Made by a program: the position numbers and the translations under genes. Below are positions 45,466 through 53,960 of a DNA stretch of 64,000 bases, in pieces (the first letter of the stretch is position 1; every line of letters starts with the position of its first letter). Below the pieces are notes generated by a model that was not told the DNA's origin, did not search any database, and worked only from the letters and a program-made list of their open reading frames with translations. The DNA comes from Sphingomonas sp. IC-11 (GTDB taxonomy: Bacteria > Pseudomonadota > Alphaproteobacteria > Sphingomonadales > Sphingomonadaceae). The stretch spans positions 1,450,164 through 1,514,163 of the forward strand of contig NZ_JAJNDU010000001.1 in NCBI RefSeq assembly GCF_021043365.1, in the 5' to 3' direction.

Positions 45466-45608
45466 CAGGCGTGCTGGCGCGCCATGCGCCATGTGCGTTC
45501 ACGCGATTTGCGAGCCGCCCTGATCAGGCGACCCGCAATATCCTACCACGATCGTTGAACCTGATGCTCCTTCTCGAAGCAGCCTGCGGCAGAGATCCTG
45601 CCGCGACG

Positions 45609-45821
45609 TCAGATCGTCAGGGCAATCAGCGGCTGGCCGATCGACAAGCCGATGGCGTGAGCGAACAGCAGCAGCGATGCGCCGGTGGTGATGCCCACCA
45701 GCACGTAACCGATATAGGTCACGGCAGGCGGATTCGGCCGACGCAACTTCGCGTTTCGCGACGCGCCCGAGAAGATGAAGCTTACCAACAAACCATATAC
45801 GAATACTGCCGCGCCGACCAT
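45609..45821 (-). CDS. Small membrane protein, 70 aa, unknown
   Basis: ATG 45821 opens a 70-aa frame: two membrane helices, VGAAVFVYGLLVSFIFSG and YIGYVLVGITTGASLLLFAH, separated by a basic loop (SRNAKLRRPNPP). Third codon positions are mostly G/C, as in real genes here. The ribosome site is weak (AGGA 11 bases upstream). It stands alone on the minus strand between two plus-strand genes. I cannot assign a function. Confidence 0.5.
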   Translation of the reverse strand: MVGAAVFVYGLLVSFIFSGASRNAKLRRPNPPAVTYIGYVLVGITTGASLLLFAHAIGLSIGQPLIALTI

Positions 45822-46000
45822 CGCCGTACCATTCCTGATAGAGATCTGTGAGGCTCGCCCCCCCGGGCCCGCTCTCGGTAACACCCTGCAATACACCATA
45901 AAGTTCATCCGTAACCAAGTGGTTGACGGCCTGTTGAACCCGTTGCGCTGTCATTCTGTCGTGACTGGCGCCTACGATCCGGTTGCGTCATAGGCCGTGC

Positions 46001-46213
46001 ATGGCAACTGATCCCGCCCGATCGCGCTGGTTCGTTTTGGTGCTCGTTCGCCTCGCCACCGCTGCGGCCGCGATACTGGGTATCGTGCTGCTCGCCCGCG
46101 CGGCCGATGCACCCGGTAAAGTCCTTGGGGGCGCGCTCCTGCTCGTCGCACTATGGGCCATGGCCGTCGTACCGGCGGCGCTCGCCCGTCGGTGGCGGAG
46201 CCCCGCACAGTGA
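46001..46213 (+). CDS. Small membrane protein coupled to the ATP12-like gene
   Basis: The 70-aa protein has two hydrophobic stretches, VLVRLATAAAAILGIVLLARA and LGGALLLVALWAMAVVPAALA, with a basic C-terminus RRWRSPAQ. Its stop overlaps the GTG start of the ATP12-family gene (GTGA at 46210), so the two are translated together. The family is unknown to me; the length and location suggest a membrane helper of uncertain role. Confidence 0.65.
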   Translation: MATDPARSRWFVLVLVRLATAAAAILGIVLLARAADAPGKVLGGALLLVALWAMAVVPAALARRWRSPAQ

Positions 46214-46893
46214 AGCGCTTCTGGACCAACGTCGCCGTCGATGCGGATGCGAGCATCAATCTGGACGGTCGGCCCGTGCGCACGCCTGGCCGCGCACTGC
46301 TCGCGCTTCCGACCCCTGCCCTTGCCGCTGCCATTGCCGACGAATGGCGTGCCGTTGGGGAGACCATCGATCCGCGCGCAATGCCGCTCACCGGCCTTGC
46401 CAATGCTGCGATCGATCGTGTTGCACCCGATCCGCAGGCCTTTGCCGCCGGCCTCGCTGCTTATGCGGAAAGCGACCTGCTATATTACCGTGCGGAGTCG
46501 CCGGCAGAACTCGTCGCTCGTGAAGAAGCGGCGTGGGATCCCCTGCTCGCCTGGGCGCGCAAGCGTTACGACATCCACTTCGAAACGGTCAGCGGGGTGA
46601 TGCATCAGCCCCAACCTGCCGCCACAATCGCCCGGCTCGCTGAGGCAGTGGCGAGTCGCCCGCCATTTGTGCTGGTCGCGCTTCAGCCTGTCGTCACGAT
46701 CACCGGCACGCTGGTTGGTGCTCTTGCCCTTGCGGAAAAAGCGATCGACGCTGACACGCTCTGGTCAGCCGCCATCGTCGACGAAGTCTGGCAGGCGGAG
46801 CTTTGGGGAGAGGATCCCGAAGCGGTCAACGCACGCGCCGCGCGCCGGCGGGACTTCGATTCGGCCGTCCGCTTCCTGGGCTTGGTCGACTAA
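46210..46893 (+). CDS. ATP12-family F1-ATPase assembly chaperone
   Basis: The 227-aa protein matches ATP12: KRFWTNVAVDADASINLDGRPVRTPGR at the N-terminus, AIADEWRAVGETIDPRAMPLTGLANAAIDRV, DLLYYRAESPAELVAREEAAWDPLL and the C-terminal LWSAAIVDEVWQAELWGEDPEA. In mitochondria ATP12 chaperones the F1 alpha subunit; alphaproteobacteria carry the ancestral form. The start is GTG 46210, inside the stop of the preceding small gene. It is convergent with gmk, 4 bases apart. Confidence 0.93.
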   Translation: MKRFWTNVAVDADASINLDGRPVRTPGRALLALPTPALAAAIADEWRAVGETIDPRAMPLTGLANAAIDRVAPDPQAFAAGLAAYAESDLLYYRAESPAELVAREEAAWDPLLAWARKRYDIHFETVSGVMHQPQPAATIARLAEAVASRPPFVLVALQPVVTITGTLVGALALAEKAIDADTLWSAAIVDEVWQAELWGEDPEAVNARAARRRDFDSAVRFLGLVD

Positions 46894-46897
46894 CGAC

Positions 46898-47572
46898 TCA
46901 AACCGGATCGTTCACGCCGCCGTGCTTCAGCAGGCTGCGGATGAAGCCAATGATGCCGGTCTGACGCGATCGCTTCAGCCGCTCGGCCGCCAGGATCATG
47001 CGCACGCACTCGAAACAATGTTCGAGGTCGTCGTTGACCAGGACGTAGTCATAGCCGTCCCAGTGGCTCACCTCATTGGCGGCACGCGACATGCGCGCAT
47101 CGATCACGTCCTGGCTGTCGGTCGCCCGCTTCTGCAACCGATCGCGAAGCGTCGCCATGGACGGCGGCAGGATGAAGACCCGGACCACGTCTCCGCCGGC
47201 TAGCTGGTGCAGCTGCTGCGCGCCCTGCCAATCGATGTCGAACAGGATGTCATGTCCTTCGCTCAGCGTGTGGAAGACATCGGCCTTGGGCGTGCCATAG
47301 CGATTGTCGAAGACGTGCGCCCACTCCAGGAATTCGTGATTGGCGACCATCTCGCGAAATTTTTCCAGCGAGACGAAGTTATAGTCCTTACCATCCACCT
47401 CGCCAGGGCGGATCGGACGTGTCGTGTAGGACACCGACATTGAGAGTTCGGGCTCGGCCTCGAGCAGCTTTCGCGCGATGGTGGATTTGCCGGCGCCCGA
47501 CGGCGAAGAAAGAACGAACAGCACACCGCGCCGGCGCATGCCGTGCGGATCGTTGGGAGAGGAAGCGGCCAT
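46898..47572 (-). CDS. gmk: Guanylate kinase
   Basis: The 224-aa enzyme phosphorylates GMP/dGMP to GDP/dGDP. Visible are the P-loop SSPSGAGKSTIARKLL, the GMP-binding SVSYTTRPIRPGEVDGKDYNFVS and FDIDWQGAQQL. The start at ATG 47572 gives a short N-terminal extension; ATG 47539 (MRRRGVLFVLSS) is also possible. It ends 4 bases from the convergent ATP12-type gene. Confidence 0.96.
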   Translation of the reverse strand: MAASSPNDPHGMRRRGVLFVLSSPSGAGKSTIARKLLEAEPELSMSVSYTTRPIRPGEVDGKDYNFVSLEKFREMVANHEFLEWAHVFDNRYGTPKADVFHTLSEGHDILFDIDWQGAQQLHQLAGGDVVRVFILPPSMATLRDRLQKRATDSQDVIDARMSRAANEVSHWDGYDYVLVNDDLEHCFECVRMILAAERLKRSRQTGIIGFIRSLLKHGGVNDPV

Positions 47573-47715
47573 GCGCGCTACTGCCGCGGCTGGGGCGGGA
47601 GCGTCAAGGGCGCGGCCATATGCAGCCGAAATACTCCGCAAGCGGCTGATCGTCGCCGGTGCACACCCGGACAGTCATCTTTTTCGGCCGCGGCAAGGCC
47701 GCGTTCGCGTGCCCG

Positions 47716-47931
47716 TTACCGCATCCCACGACCTGCCATTCCCTTGCCGGCCCTCCGGCGATCGTACATCTTTTTCGCGACATACCCGCCACCCAGCAGC
47801 AGGCCCAATGGCCCGGTCCGCGTAACCGCCCGCGCGGCGAGCATCCCGATCGCTGCGCCCTTCAGGCCACCACGCCCGTCCCGCTGATCGAGTTCCTTAC
47901 CAACAAGCGCGCCGATGATGGTGCGGAGCAT
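47716..47931 (-). CDS. Small protein of unknown function, 71 aa, glycine-rich
   Basis: The 71-aa frame starts at ATG 47931 behind AGGAAA (5-base spacing): MLRTIIGALVGKELDQRDGR, GGLKGAAIGMLAARAVTRTG, PLGLLLGGGYVAKKMYDRRR. The Gly-rich hydrophobic segment and basic tail suggest membrane association, like small alphaproteobacterial hypothetical proteins with this pattern. It lies downstream of fumC on the same strand, 26 bases from its stop. Confidence 0.65.
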   Translation of the reverse strand: MLRTIIGALVGKELDQRDGRGGLKGAAIGMLAARAVTRTGPLGLLLGGGYVAKKMYDRRRAGKGMAGRGMR

Positions 47932-47957
47932 GACTTTCCTTTCGATACGTACTTTGA

Positions 47958-49364
47958 TCAACCCTGCGAGGACCGCCCGGTTCCCAGCATTACCTCCGGC
48001 TTCACCACCCTGTCGAACGTCGCTTCATCTACCAGGCCCAGGTCCAGGCCTGCCTCCCGGAGCGTAAGCCCTTCCGAATGGGCGTGTTTCGCGATCTTCG
48101 CTGCATTGTCATAGCCGATCTCTGGCGCAAGCGCCGTCACCAGCATCAGCGAACGGTCAAGCAGATCGGCAATCCGGCGCTCATCCGCCTCCAATCCATC
48201 GACACATCGTTCCGCAAAGCTCTCCATGCCCACGGCCAGCAGCTCGATAGAACGCAACACAGCAGAACCGATCAACGGCTTGAAAACGTTGAGTTCCAGA
48301 TGGCCCTGCATCCCGCCCACCGTGATCGCCGTGTGGTTTCCAATTACCTGCGCAGCCACCATCGTCAGCATCTCGACCTGCGTAGGATTGACCTTCCCTG
48401 GCATGATTGAGCTGCCCGGCTCATTGGCAGGCAATACAAGTTCACCAATTCCGCACCGCGGGCCCGAGCCCAGCAATCGGATGTCGTTGGCGATCTTGGT
48501 CAGCGCGACGGCCAGGGAGTTCAGCCGTCCGGACAGGTCGACTAGCGTGTCGTTGCTGGCGAGAGCCTCGAACTTGTTTGGCGCCGTCTCGAAAGAAAAG
48601 CCCGTAAGCGTAGTGAGCTCGGCAGCCACATCCTCGCCAAAACCGGCAGGAGCGTTCAGGCCGGTTCCGACCGCCGTACCGCCCTGCGCCAGAAGCGAAA
48701 GCCCATGTTCGATAAGCGGCTGCAGTCTTTTCCGCGCGAGCCTTAACTGCATCGAATAGCCGGAGAATTCGTCGCCGAGCGTAAGCGGGGTCGCATCCTG
48801 CATGTGGGTACGGCCGATCTTGACGATTCGCTGCCAGGCTTCAGCTTTCTCGAAGAGCGCCCCTTCGAGACGCTCAAGCGCAGGGAGCAGCCGACGGCTC
48901 GTCGCAAGTACCGCCGCTACATGGAGCGCTGTAGGAAAGGAGTCGTTCGACGATTGCCCACGGTTCACATCATCATTCGGGTGAACGGGTGATTTGCCCC
49001 CGCGTTGACCGGTCAGGATCTCGTTCGCTCGGCCGGCAATAACCTCGTTCACGTTCATGTTGCTCTGGGTACCACTGCCGGTCTGCCAGATCACAAGGGG
49101 AAACTGGTCGTCCAGCTTCCCCGAAATCACTTCCGCCGCGGCAGCCTCGATCGCGTCCGCCTTCTGCGGATCGAGCCCGTGCTTGCGGTTAACTCGCGCA
49201 GCAGCCTGCTTCACCAACGCTAGCGCGTGAACGATCGCAAGCGGCATCCGCTCGGTTGACGGAAAGGGAAAGTTCTCCATCGAGCGCTGGGTCTGGGCAC
49301 CCCAATACGCTTCCGCCGGCACCTCAATGGCGCCGATCGAGTCGGTTTCGGTCCGAGTGGTCAT
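47958..49364 (-). CDS. fumC: Class II fumarate hydratase
   Basis: The 468-aa iron-independent fumarase interconverts fumarate and malate in the TCA cycle. Visible are [66 protein letters not shown] and the superfamily signature [14 protein letters not shown] 49364 matches the family N-terminus ([16 protein letters not shown]). Upstream toward sspB lies a hairpin region. Confidence 0.97.
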   Translation of the reverse strand: MTTRTETDSIGAIEVPAEAYWGAQTQRSMENFPFPSTERMPLAIVHALALVKQAAARVNRKHGLDPQKADAIEAAAAEVISGKLDDQFPLVIWQTGSGTQSNMNVNEVIAGRANEILTGQRGGKSPVHPNDDVNRGQSSNDSFPTALHVAAVLATSRRLLPALERLEGALFEKAEAWQRIVKIGRTHMQDATPLTLGDEFSGYSMQLRLARKRLQPLIEHGLSLLAQGGTAVGTGLNAPAGFGEDVAAELTTLTGFSFETAPNKFEALASNDTLVDLSGRLNSLAVALTKIANDIRLLGSGPRCGIGELVLPANEPGSSIMPGKVNPTQVEMLTMVAAQVIGNHTAITVGGMQGHLELNVFKPLIGSAVLRSIELLAVGMESFAERCVDGLEADERRIADLLDRSLMLVTALAPEIGYDNAAKIAKHAHSEGLTLREAGLDLGLVDEATFDRVVKPEVMLGTGRSSQG

Positions 49365-49368
49365 TTGC

Positions 49369-49392
49369 GTGTCCCCGCGAAAGGCAGGGAAA
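49369..49392. repeat. Degenerate REP-like element upstream of fumC
   Basis: GTCCCCGCGAAAGGCAGGGAAAC resembles the CCCCGCGAAGGCGGGG-type intergenic palindrome common in sphingomonads and other alphaproteobacteria; one arm is degraded. The comparison is from memory. Confidence 0.4.
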
Positions 49393-49401
49393 CAAGCATC
49401 G

Positions 49402-49440
49402 AGCACGCGCTTCGGTTGCATCGGGAAGCGCGTGCTTTTC
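49402..49440 (+). terminator. Strong hairpin with T-run between sspB and fumC, oriented on the plus strand
   Basis: AGCACGCGCTTC (49402-49413) and GAAGCGCGTGCT (49425-49436) form a perfect 12-bp stem with an 11-base loop; TTTC continues the T-run (TTTT at 49436-49439) on the plus strand. Both neighbouring genes are on the minus strand, where no T-run follows. It could block antisense transcription or act as an RNA 3' end for sspB by structure alone. Confidence 0.5.
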
Positions 49441-49459
49441 AGGCTAAAGCGACAGAGGC

Positions 49460-49948
49460 TTACTTCTTGCGCTTGAAGTCCACGCTGACGACGTTTGAGC
49501 CGTCCTCGCTTGATGAGGGTGACGAAGGACCGTCGTTCTCAGCCGGATCATGCGGCTCCGGTCCATCTCCCGGGCCTTCCTGAGCCTGGAAGCGCAGCTC
49601 GAAGTTGACCGCCGGATCATGGAAACCCGTGATCGCCGAGTAAGGAATCACAAGCTTGGACGGCACCTGATTGAAGCTGAGCCCGACCGAGAAGCGTTCG
49701 CCATCCACCATCAGGTCCCAGAAGCGGTTCTGAAGCACGATGGTCATTTCATCGGGGAAACGCTCGATCAGCCGCTTGGGGATGTCTACCCCGGCAGCCT
49801 GAGTCTTGAAGGTGATGTAGAAATGGTGGTCGCCCGGCAATCCGCCGCCCGTGGCCACTGAGCCGAGCACACGCGCAACGACGGCGCGCAGCGCTTCCTG
49901 TACGATCTCGTCATACGGAATCAGGCTATCTGGTGCTTGGTCGTCCAT
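49460..49948 (-). CDS. sspB: SspB family protein (ClpXP adaptor)
   Basis: The 162-aa protein has the SspB substrate-binding fold: [81 protein letters not shown]. An acidic disordered linker and a C-terminal [10 protein letters not shown] tail follow, which in the family docks on the ClpX zinc domain. It delivers ssrA-tagged proteins to ClpXP. ATG 49948 is used (ATG 49957 is also possible). The frame stays open upstream through the hisB region, but that is antisense shadow. Confidence 0.92.
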   Translation of the reverse strand: MDDQAPDSLIPYDEIVQEALRAVVARVLGSVATGGGLPGDHHFYITFKTQAAGVDIPKRLIERFPDEMTIVLQNRFWDLMVDGERFSVGLSFNQVPSKLVIPYSAITGFHDPAVNFELRFQAQEGPGDGPEPHDPAENDGPSSPSSSEDGSNVVSVDFKRKK

Positions 49949-50020
49949 TCTCGTCATGGGTAACGGTCGCAATCGGCTGGTCAAGATTGCATGACGCACC
50001 GGCGCCGCTATGTGCGCGCA

Positions 50021-50608
50021 ATGCGCACCGCCACGATCCGCCGCGACACTAGCGAAACCAAGATTGCGGTTACCGTCAATCTGGACGGCACCGGCAATTA
50101 TCGCGTTTCCACAGGCGTCGGCTTTTTCGACCACATGCTGGAACAGCTGTCCCGGCATTCGCTGATCGATCTCGACGTCGAGACCAAGGGCGATCTGCAC
50201 ATCGATCAGCACCATACGGTGGAGGACACCGGGATCGCTATTGGTGAGGCAATTGCACGTGCCCTGGGCGACAAGCGCGGCATTCGGCGGTACGGCGACG
50301 CGTTGTCGCCGATGGACGAGACGCTGACCCGCGTTGCGCTCGACATCTCGGGTCGTCCCTGGCTCGTATGGAAAACGGATTTCAGCCAGAAGCGGCTGGG
50401 CGAGATGGACACCGAGCTGTTCAAACACTGGTTCCACAGCTTCGCTCAGGCGGCAGGGATCACCCTGCACGTCGAGACGCTGCACGGCGAGAACAATCAT
50501 CACATCGCCGAAAGTGCGTTCAAGGGCTTGGCGCGAGCCTTGCGAAAGGCGATCGAAATCGATCCCCGCAAGGCCGATGCCATTCCATCGACCAAGGGTG
50601 TGCTGTGA
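50021..50608 (+). CDS. hisB: Imidazoleglycerol-phosphate dehydratase
   Basis: The 195-aa enzyme carries out the dehydration step of histidine synthesis. The metal-binding histidine clusters [36 protein letters not shown] and [19 protein letters not shown] are clear. Unlike E. coli HisB there is no phosphatase domain. ATG 50021 gives the normal length. It is the first of a plus-strand hisB-hisH-hisA-hisF-hisE run, divergent from sspB. Confidence 0.97.
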   Translation: MRTATIRRDTSETKIAVTVNLDGTGNYRVSTGVGFFDHMLEQLSRHSLIDLDVETKGDLHIDQHHTVEDTGIAIGEAIARALGDKRGIRRYGDALSPMDETLTRVALDISGRPWLVWKTDFSQKRLGEMDTELFKHWFHSFAQAAGITLHVETLHGENNHHIAESAFKGLARALRKAIEIDPRKADAIPSTKGVL

Positions 50609-50654
50609 ATTCTGGAATTGGTAGCAGCATGTCCGCTGGGGCTGGGGCCAACTG

Positions 50655-51257
50655 ATGCTCGCATTGGTAGATATCCAGTCCGGCAACCTGCACTCCGTTG
50701 AGAACGCTCTTCGCGCCGCCGGTGCCGCTGACGTCACCATCACGGCCGATCCCGAGCTGATCCGCCAGGCCGACCGCGTGGTGCTTCCCGGCGTCGGCGC
50801 TTTTGGCGCGTGCGCGGCGAACCTGCGCTCCATTGACGGCTTGGAAGCATCCTTGCGCCAGCGAGTGCTCGACGATGGCGTACCGTTCCTCGGCATCTGT
50901 GTCGGCATGCAGCTGCTGGCAGAGCACGGCGAGGAGCTCGGGCATCATCGCGGCCTCGGCTGGTTTGCCGGCGGCGTACGGCGCCTGGATCCCGCCGGCA
51001 CGGACGCCAAGGTGCCGCACATGGGCTGGAACGATGTGTCGCCACGCGGAGATCACCCGCTGGTACCGGCCGGCGAAGCATATTTCCTTCACAGCTTCGC
51101 TTATGAAGGCGAAGGCGTGATCGCCCAGACCTCCCATGCTGGCCAGGTTACGGCTGCGATCGGCCGTGACAACATCGTCGGCGTGCAGTTCCATCCCGAG
51201 AAGAGCCAGCGCTACGGCCTCGATCTTCTCGCCCGTTTCTTGAAGTGGCGTCCATGA
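50655..51257 (+). CDS. hisH: Imidazole glycerol phosphate synthase, glutaminase subunit
   Basis: The 200-aa class I glutamine amidotransferase supplies ammonia to HisF. Visible are VDIQSGNLHSVENAL, VVLPGVGAFGACAANL, the nucleophile in FLGICVGMQLLAE and the histidine/glutamate pair in GVQFHPEKSQ. The stop overlaps hisA (ATGA at 51254). Confidence 0.97.
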   Translation: MLALVDIQSGNLHSVENALRAAGAADVTITADPELIRQADRVVLPGVGAFGACAANLRSIDGLEASLRQRVLDDGVPFLGICVGMQLLAEHGEELGHHRGLGWFAGGVRRLDPAGTDAKVPHMGWNDVSPRGDHPLVPAGEAYFLHSFAYEGEGVIAQTSHAGQVTAAIGRDNIVGVQFHPEKSQRYGLDLLARFLKWRP

Positions 51258-51988
51258 GCCTGATTGTATTTCCCGCGATTGACCTGAAGGCCGGTCAGGT
51301 AGTCCGCCTTGCAGAAGGCGATATGGACCGCGCCACCGTCTATGGTGACGATCCCGCGGCGCAGGCGATGCTGTTTGCTGATGCGGGTGCCGGGCACCTG
51401 CATGTGGTGGACCTGGATGGTGCCTTTGCTGGCGAAAGCAGGAACGGAGAGGCGGTTCGCTCCATCGTCGCGCGCTTCCCGGGACATGTGCAGCTTGGCG
51501 GCGGCATTCGTACGCCGAAGAGCGTGGAGGCCTGGTTTGACGCGGGGGTGGCGCGGGTGGTGATCGGCACCGCAGCGCTGGAGAACCCCAGCTTTGTACG
51601 AGAGATGGCATCTGCCTTCCCGGGCGGCATCGTGGTTGCGGTGGACGCCCGCGACGGCATGGTTGCGACCAAGGGGTGGGCAGAAATCTCCACCACCAGC
51701 GCGGTTGATCTTGCCCGCCGCTTCGAAGACGCCGGCGTGGCTGCTGTCCTGTTCACCGATGTTGGTCGAGACGGTCTGCTGAAGGGCTGCAACGTCGAGG
51801 CGACACTGGATCTCGCACGCGCTGTATCGATCCCGGTGATCGCCAGCGGCGGGGTCAAGGGAATTGACGAGATCCACGTTCTGGCCCTTCATGCCCGCGA
51901 TGGTGTTGAAGGTGTGATCACCGGACGCGCCCTCTACGACGGGCGACTTGATCTTCGCGCCGCTCTCAGCGTGGCGGCCGCAGCGTGA
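51254..51988 (+). CDS. hisA: ProFAR isomerase
   Basis: The 244-aa (beta-alpha)8 enzyme isomerises ProFAR to PRFAR. It has the first phosphate loop VFPAIDLKAGQVVRL with the catalytic-type aspartate (D9), VDLDGAFAGESRNGEAV, QLGGGIRTPKSVEAW, FTDVGRDGLLKG and VIASGGVKGIDE. It starts within the hisH stop; hisF follows after 82 bases. Confidence 0.97.
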   Translation: MSLIVFPAIDLKAGQVVRLAEGDMDRATVYGDDPAAQAMLFADAGAGHLHVVDLDGAFAGESRNGEAVRSIVARFPGHVQLGGGIRTPKSVEAWFDAGVARVVIGTAALENPSFVREMASAFPGGIVVAVDARDGMVATKGWAEISTTSAVDLARRFEDAGVAAVLFTDVGRDGLLKGCNVEATLDLARAVSIPVIASGGVKGIDEIHVLALHARDGVEGVITGRALYDGRLDLRAALSVAAAA

Positions 51989-52070
51989 TGCGCTCGCTCG
52001 CCACAAGAGCCAGCCGCAACGGGCCTGACCGACCTCGGAATTGCTCGCAGCCGACGGCGCGGAGCGGCCA

Positions 52071-52847
52071 ATGACCGTACGAGCCCGAGTTATTCCCTGC
52101 CTCGATGTGGCGAATGGCCGCGTCGTGAAGGGCGTCAATTTTGTTGATCTCGTGGACGCAGGTGATCCGGTTGAGCAAGCGCGGGCCTATGATGCTGCCG
52201 GCGCTGACGAACTGTGCTTCCTCGACATCACCGCCAGCCATGAGGGCCGCGACACCATCTTGGATGTCGTGAAACGGACGGCAGCCGTTTGCTTCATGCC
52301 GCTGACCGTTGGCGGCGGTGTGCGGAGCGCGGATGATGCACGCGCGCTCTTGCTTGCGGGGGCTGATAAAGTCGCCGTGAACTCTGCCGCCGTGTCGCGG
52401 CCGGAGGTGGTTGCCGAAATCGCCGAGCGATTCGGCAGCCAATGTTGTGTCGCAAGCGTCGACGCGAGGCGCACGGACAATGGGTGGGAAGTTTTCACTC
52501 ACGGTGGTCGCCGCCCTACCGGCATCAATGCGGTGGAGCATGCCTTGCGCCTGGCTGGGCTAGGTGCCGGCGAGATCTTGCTCACTTCGATGGACCGCGA
52601 CGGAACCCGCGACGGCTACGATCTTGAACTAGTCAGGGCTGTGGCTGATCGAACAACGGTTCCCGTCGTCGCATCCGGCGGCGTCGGGAAAATCGACGAT
52701 CTGGTTCGCGGGATCACTGAAGGTCATGCCTCCGCTGTTTTGGCGGCATCGATCTTCCATTTCGGACAGGCAACGATCGCTGAGGCACATGCAGCGCTAG
52801 CTCACGCCGGTGTACCTGTGCGATCGCATATAGCGGTGGGTAGCTGA
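52071..52847 (+). CDS. hisF: Imidazole glycerol phosphate synthase, cyclase subunit
   Basis: The 258-aa barrel makes imidazole glycerol phosphate and AICAR with HisH. It has [19 protein letters not shown] (catalytic Asp in CLD), [57 protein letters not shown] (second catalytic Asp) and [17 protein letters not shown] 52071 matches the family N-terminus. Confidence 0.97.
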   Translation: MTVRARVIPCLDVANGRVVKGVNFVDLVDAGDPVEQARAYDAAGADELCFLDITASHEGRDTILDVVKRTAAVCFMPLTVGGGVRSADDARALLLAGADKVAVNSAAVSRPEVVAEIAERFGSQCCVASVDARRTDNGWEVFTHGGRRPTGINAVEHALRLAGLGAGEILLTSMDRDGTRDGYDLELVRAVADRTTVPVVASGGVGKIDDLVRGITEGHASAVLAASIFHFGQATIAEAHAALAHAGVPVRSHIAVGS

Positions 52848-52909
52848 CCCACCCTGCTTTCGGATCGGCGCGGGGCTAGTCTCGCAACACGGAAGAGCAA
52901 TTGTCGACA

Positions 52910-53065
52910 ATGCCGATGCCCTCCCTTGCGGCCACTACGACTGTTGCAGCGGTCTCCACCCCGCGGACTGGCCCCGAGCTTTCTGACGTCGCTTTATTCC
53001 TGATCGCCGCCACGGCGGTCTGGCTGACGCGGAGAGCGTTGCGCAATCGCGGCGGCAAAGGTTGA
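52910..53065 (+). CDS. 51-aa PEP-CTERM-like small protein between hisF and hisE
   Basis: A short frame from ATG 52910 (or 52916) to TGA 53063-53065 encodes a Ala/Thr-rich N-terminus, then TGPELSDVALFLIAATAVWL and the basic tail TRRALRNRGGKG. A Pro-Glu motif, one hydrophobic helix and an Arg-rich end is the layout of PEP-CTERM-like sorting tails, but here almost the whole protein is the tail. It could instead be a simple tail-anchored small membrane protein. It lies in the his operon, 31 bases before hisE, with GGAAGAG upstream. It is below the size usually annotated. Confidence 0.55.
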   Translation: MPMPSLAATTTVAAVSTPRTGPELSDVALFLIAATAVWLTRRALRNRGGKG

Positions 53066-53096
53066 CCTGAGCGCGCGTGCGCGGCACCTCGCGGCC

Positions 53097-53432
53097 ATGG
53101 CCGACGACATTCTCGAGCGTCTAGAAACGACGATACGCGCCCGCAAGGATAGCCCGGCGGTGCGGTCCTATACCGCCAGCCTTTTCTTCCAGGGGCGGCA
53201 CAAAATCGCTCAAAAGGTCGGCGAGGAAGCCGTCGAAACCGTGATTGCGGCCTGCTCCGGCGAGGATCAGGACATCGTTCCGGAGGCTGCTGACCTCATT
53301 TTCCACCTCTTGATTCTTCTCGCCGATGCCGGCCTCAGCTTGGACGATGTCCGGCGGGAACTCGCACGGCGCGAGGGGCAATCCGGCCACGATGAAAAGG
53401 CCGGGCGTCCGCTTTCCTTCCGCCCCGAATAA
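53097..53432 (+). CDS. hisE: Phosphoribosyl-ATP pyrophosphatase
   Basis: The 111-aa all-helical MazG-like enzyme hydrolyses PR-ATP to PR-AMP in histidine synthesis. Visible are LERLETTIRARKDSPAVRSY, KIAQKVGEEAVETVIAA (the EExxE-type metal motif) and EAADLIFHLLILLADAGLSLDDV. It is separate from hisI, as is usual in alphaproteobacteria. A HIT protein gene follows after 10 bases. Confidence 0.96.
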   Translation: MADDILERLETTIRARKDSPAVRSYTASLFFQGRHKIAQKVGEEAVETVIAACSGEDQDIVPEAADLIFHLLILLADAGLSLDDVRRELARREGQSGHDEKAGRPLSFRPE

Positions 53433-53442
53433 GGCTGAGCAC

Positions 53443-53835
53443 ATGCCCGTTGATGCCACCGCCCCCTATGACGATCAGAACATCTTTGCTCGCATTCTGC
53501 GCGGAGAGATCCCGTCGCGCCGAGTATATGAGGATGAATTCGCGCTGGCATTCCATGATATTGCGCCCTGGTCGCCGACGCATATCCTCGTGATCCCGAA
53601 GGGCGCCTACGTCAGCTGGGATGACTTCTCCGCGAAGGCCAGCGACGCCGAAATTGCCGGCTTCGTGCGAGCGGTCGGGCTTGTCGCACGCGAAGCCGGC
53701 CTCGTCGAACCGGGATACCGGCTACTCGCCAACGCCGGGCCGCATAGCCACCAGGAAGTCCCGCACTTGCATGTCCACATTCTCGCCGGGCGTCCTTTGG
53801 GGCCTATGCTGGTCGAAAACGATAGTCGCAAGTAA
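53443..53835 (+). CDS. HIT-family nucleotide hydrolase/phosphoramidase (HinT-like)
   Basis: The 130-aa protein has the HIT domain: NIFARILRGEIPSRRVYED, ALAFHDIAPWSPTHILVIPKG, and the histidine triad EVPHLHVHILAGR with the nucleophilic middle histidine. HinT enzymes cleave nucleoside phosphoramidates such as AMP-lysine. It follows hisE by 10 bases at the end of the his run, a common arrangement. Confidence 0.94.
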   Translation: MPVDATAPYDDQNIFARILRGEIPSRRVYEDEFALAFHDIAPWSPTHILVIPKGAYVSWDDFSAKASDAEIAGFVRAVGLVAREAGLVEPGYRLLANAGPHSHQEVPHLHVHILAGRPLGPMLVENDSRK

Positions 53836-53960
53836 CGGAGAAGACGCAATCTTGCAGGGCGATGCCGTGAGGGATTGCGCGCGGCCGATCTCCCGCTAGT
53901 TTCGCGCGATTCAAGAAATGGGCGGCCGCAAAGGCCGCGCCTCCTGGGGGAAAGGGCCGC

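Noticed and set aside
45822..45954. Minus-strand frame starting MTAQRVQQAVNHLVTDELYG
   Set aside because: The first 40 residues look protein-like, but the frame then runs through the neighbouring small membrane ORF in another frame with shadow composition, and it has no good ribosome site. It could be a decayed gene fragment, but I cannot support it.
49949..50908. Open frame upstream of sspB that would extend it to 482 aa
   Set aside because: The extension is antisense to hisB and part of hisH, is full of Arg/Ala/Gln shadow composition, and the SspB fold starts normally at 49948.
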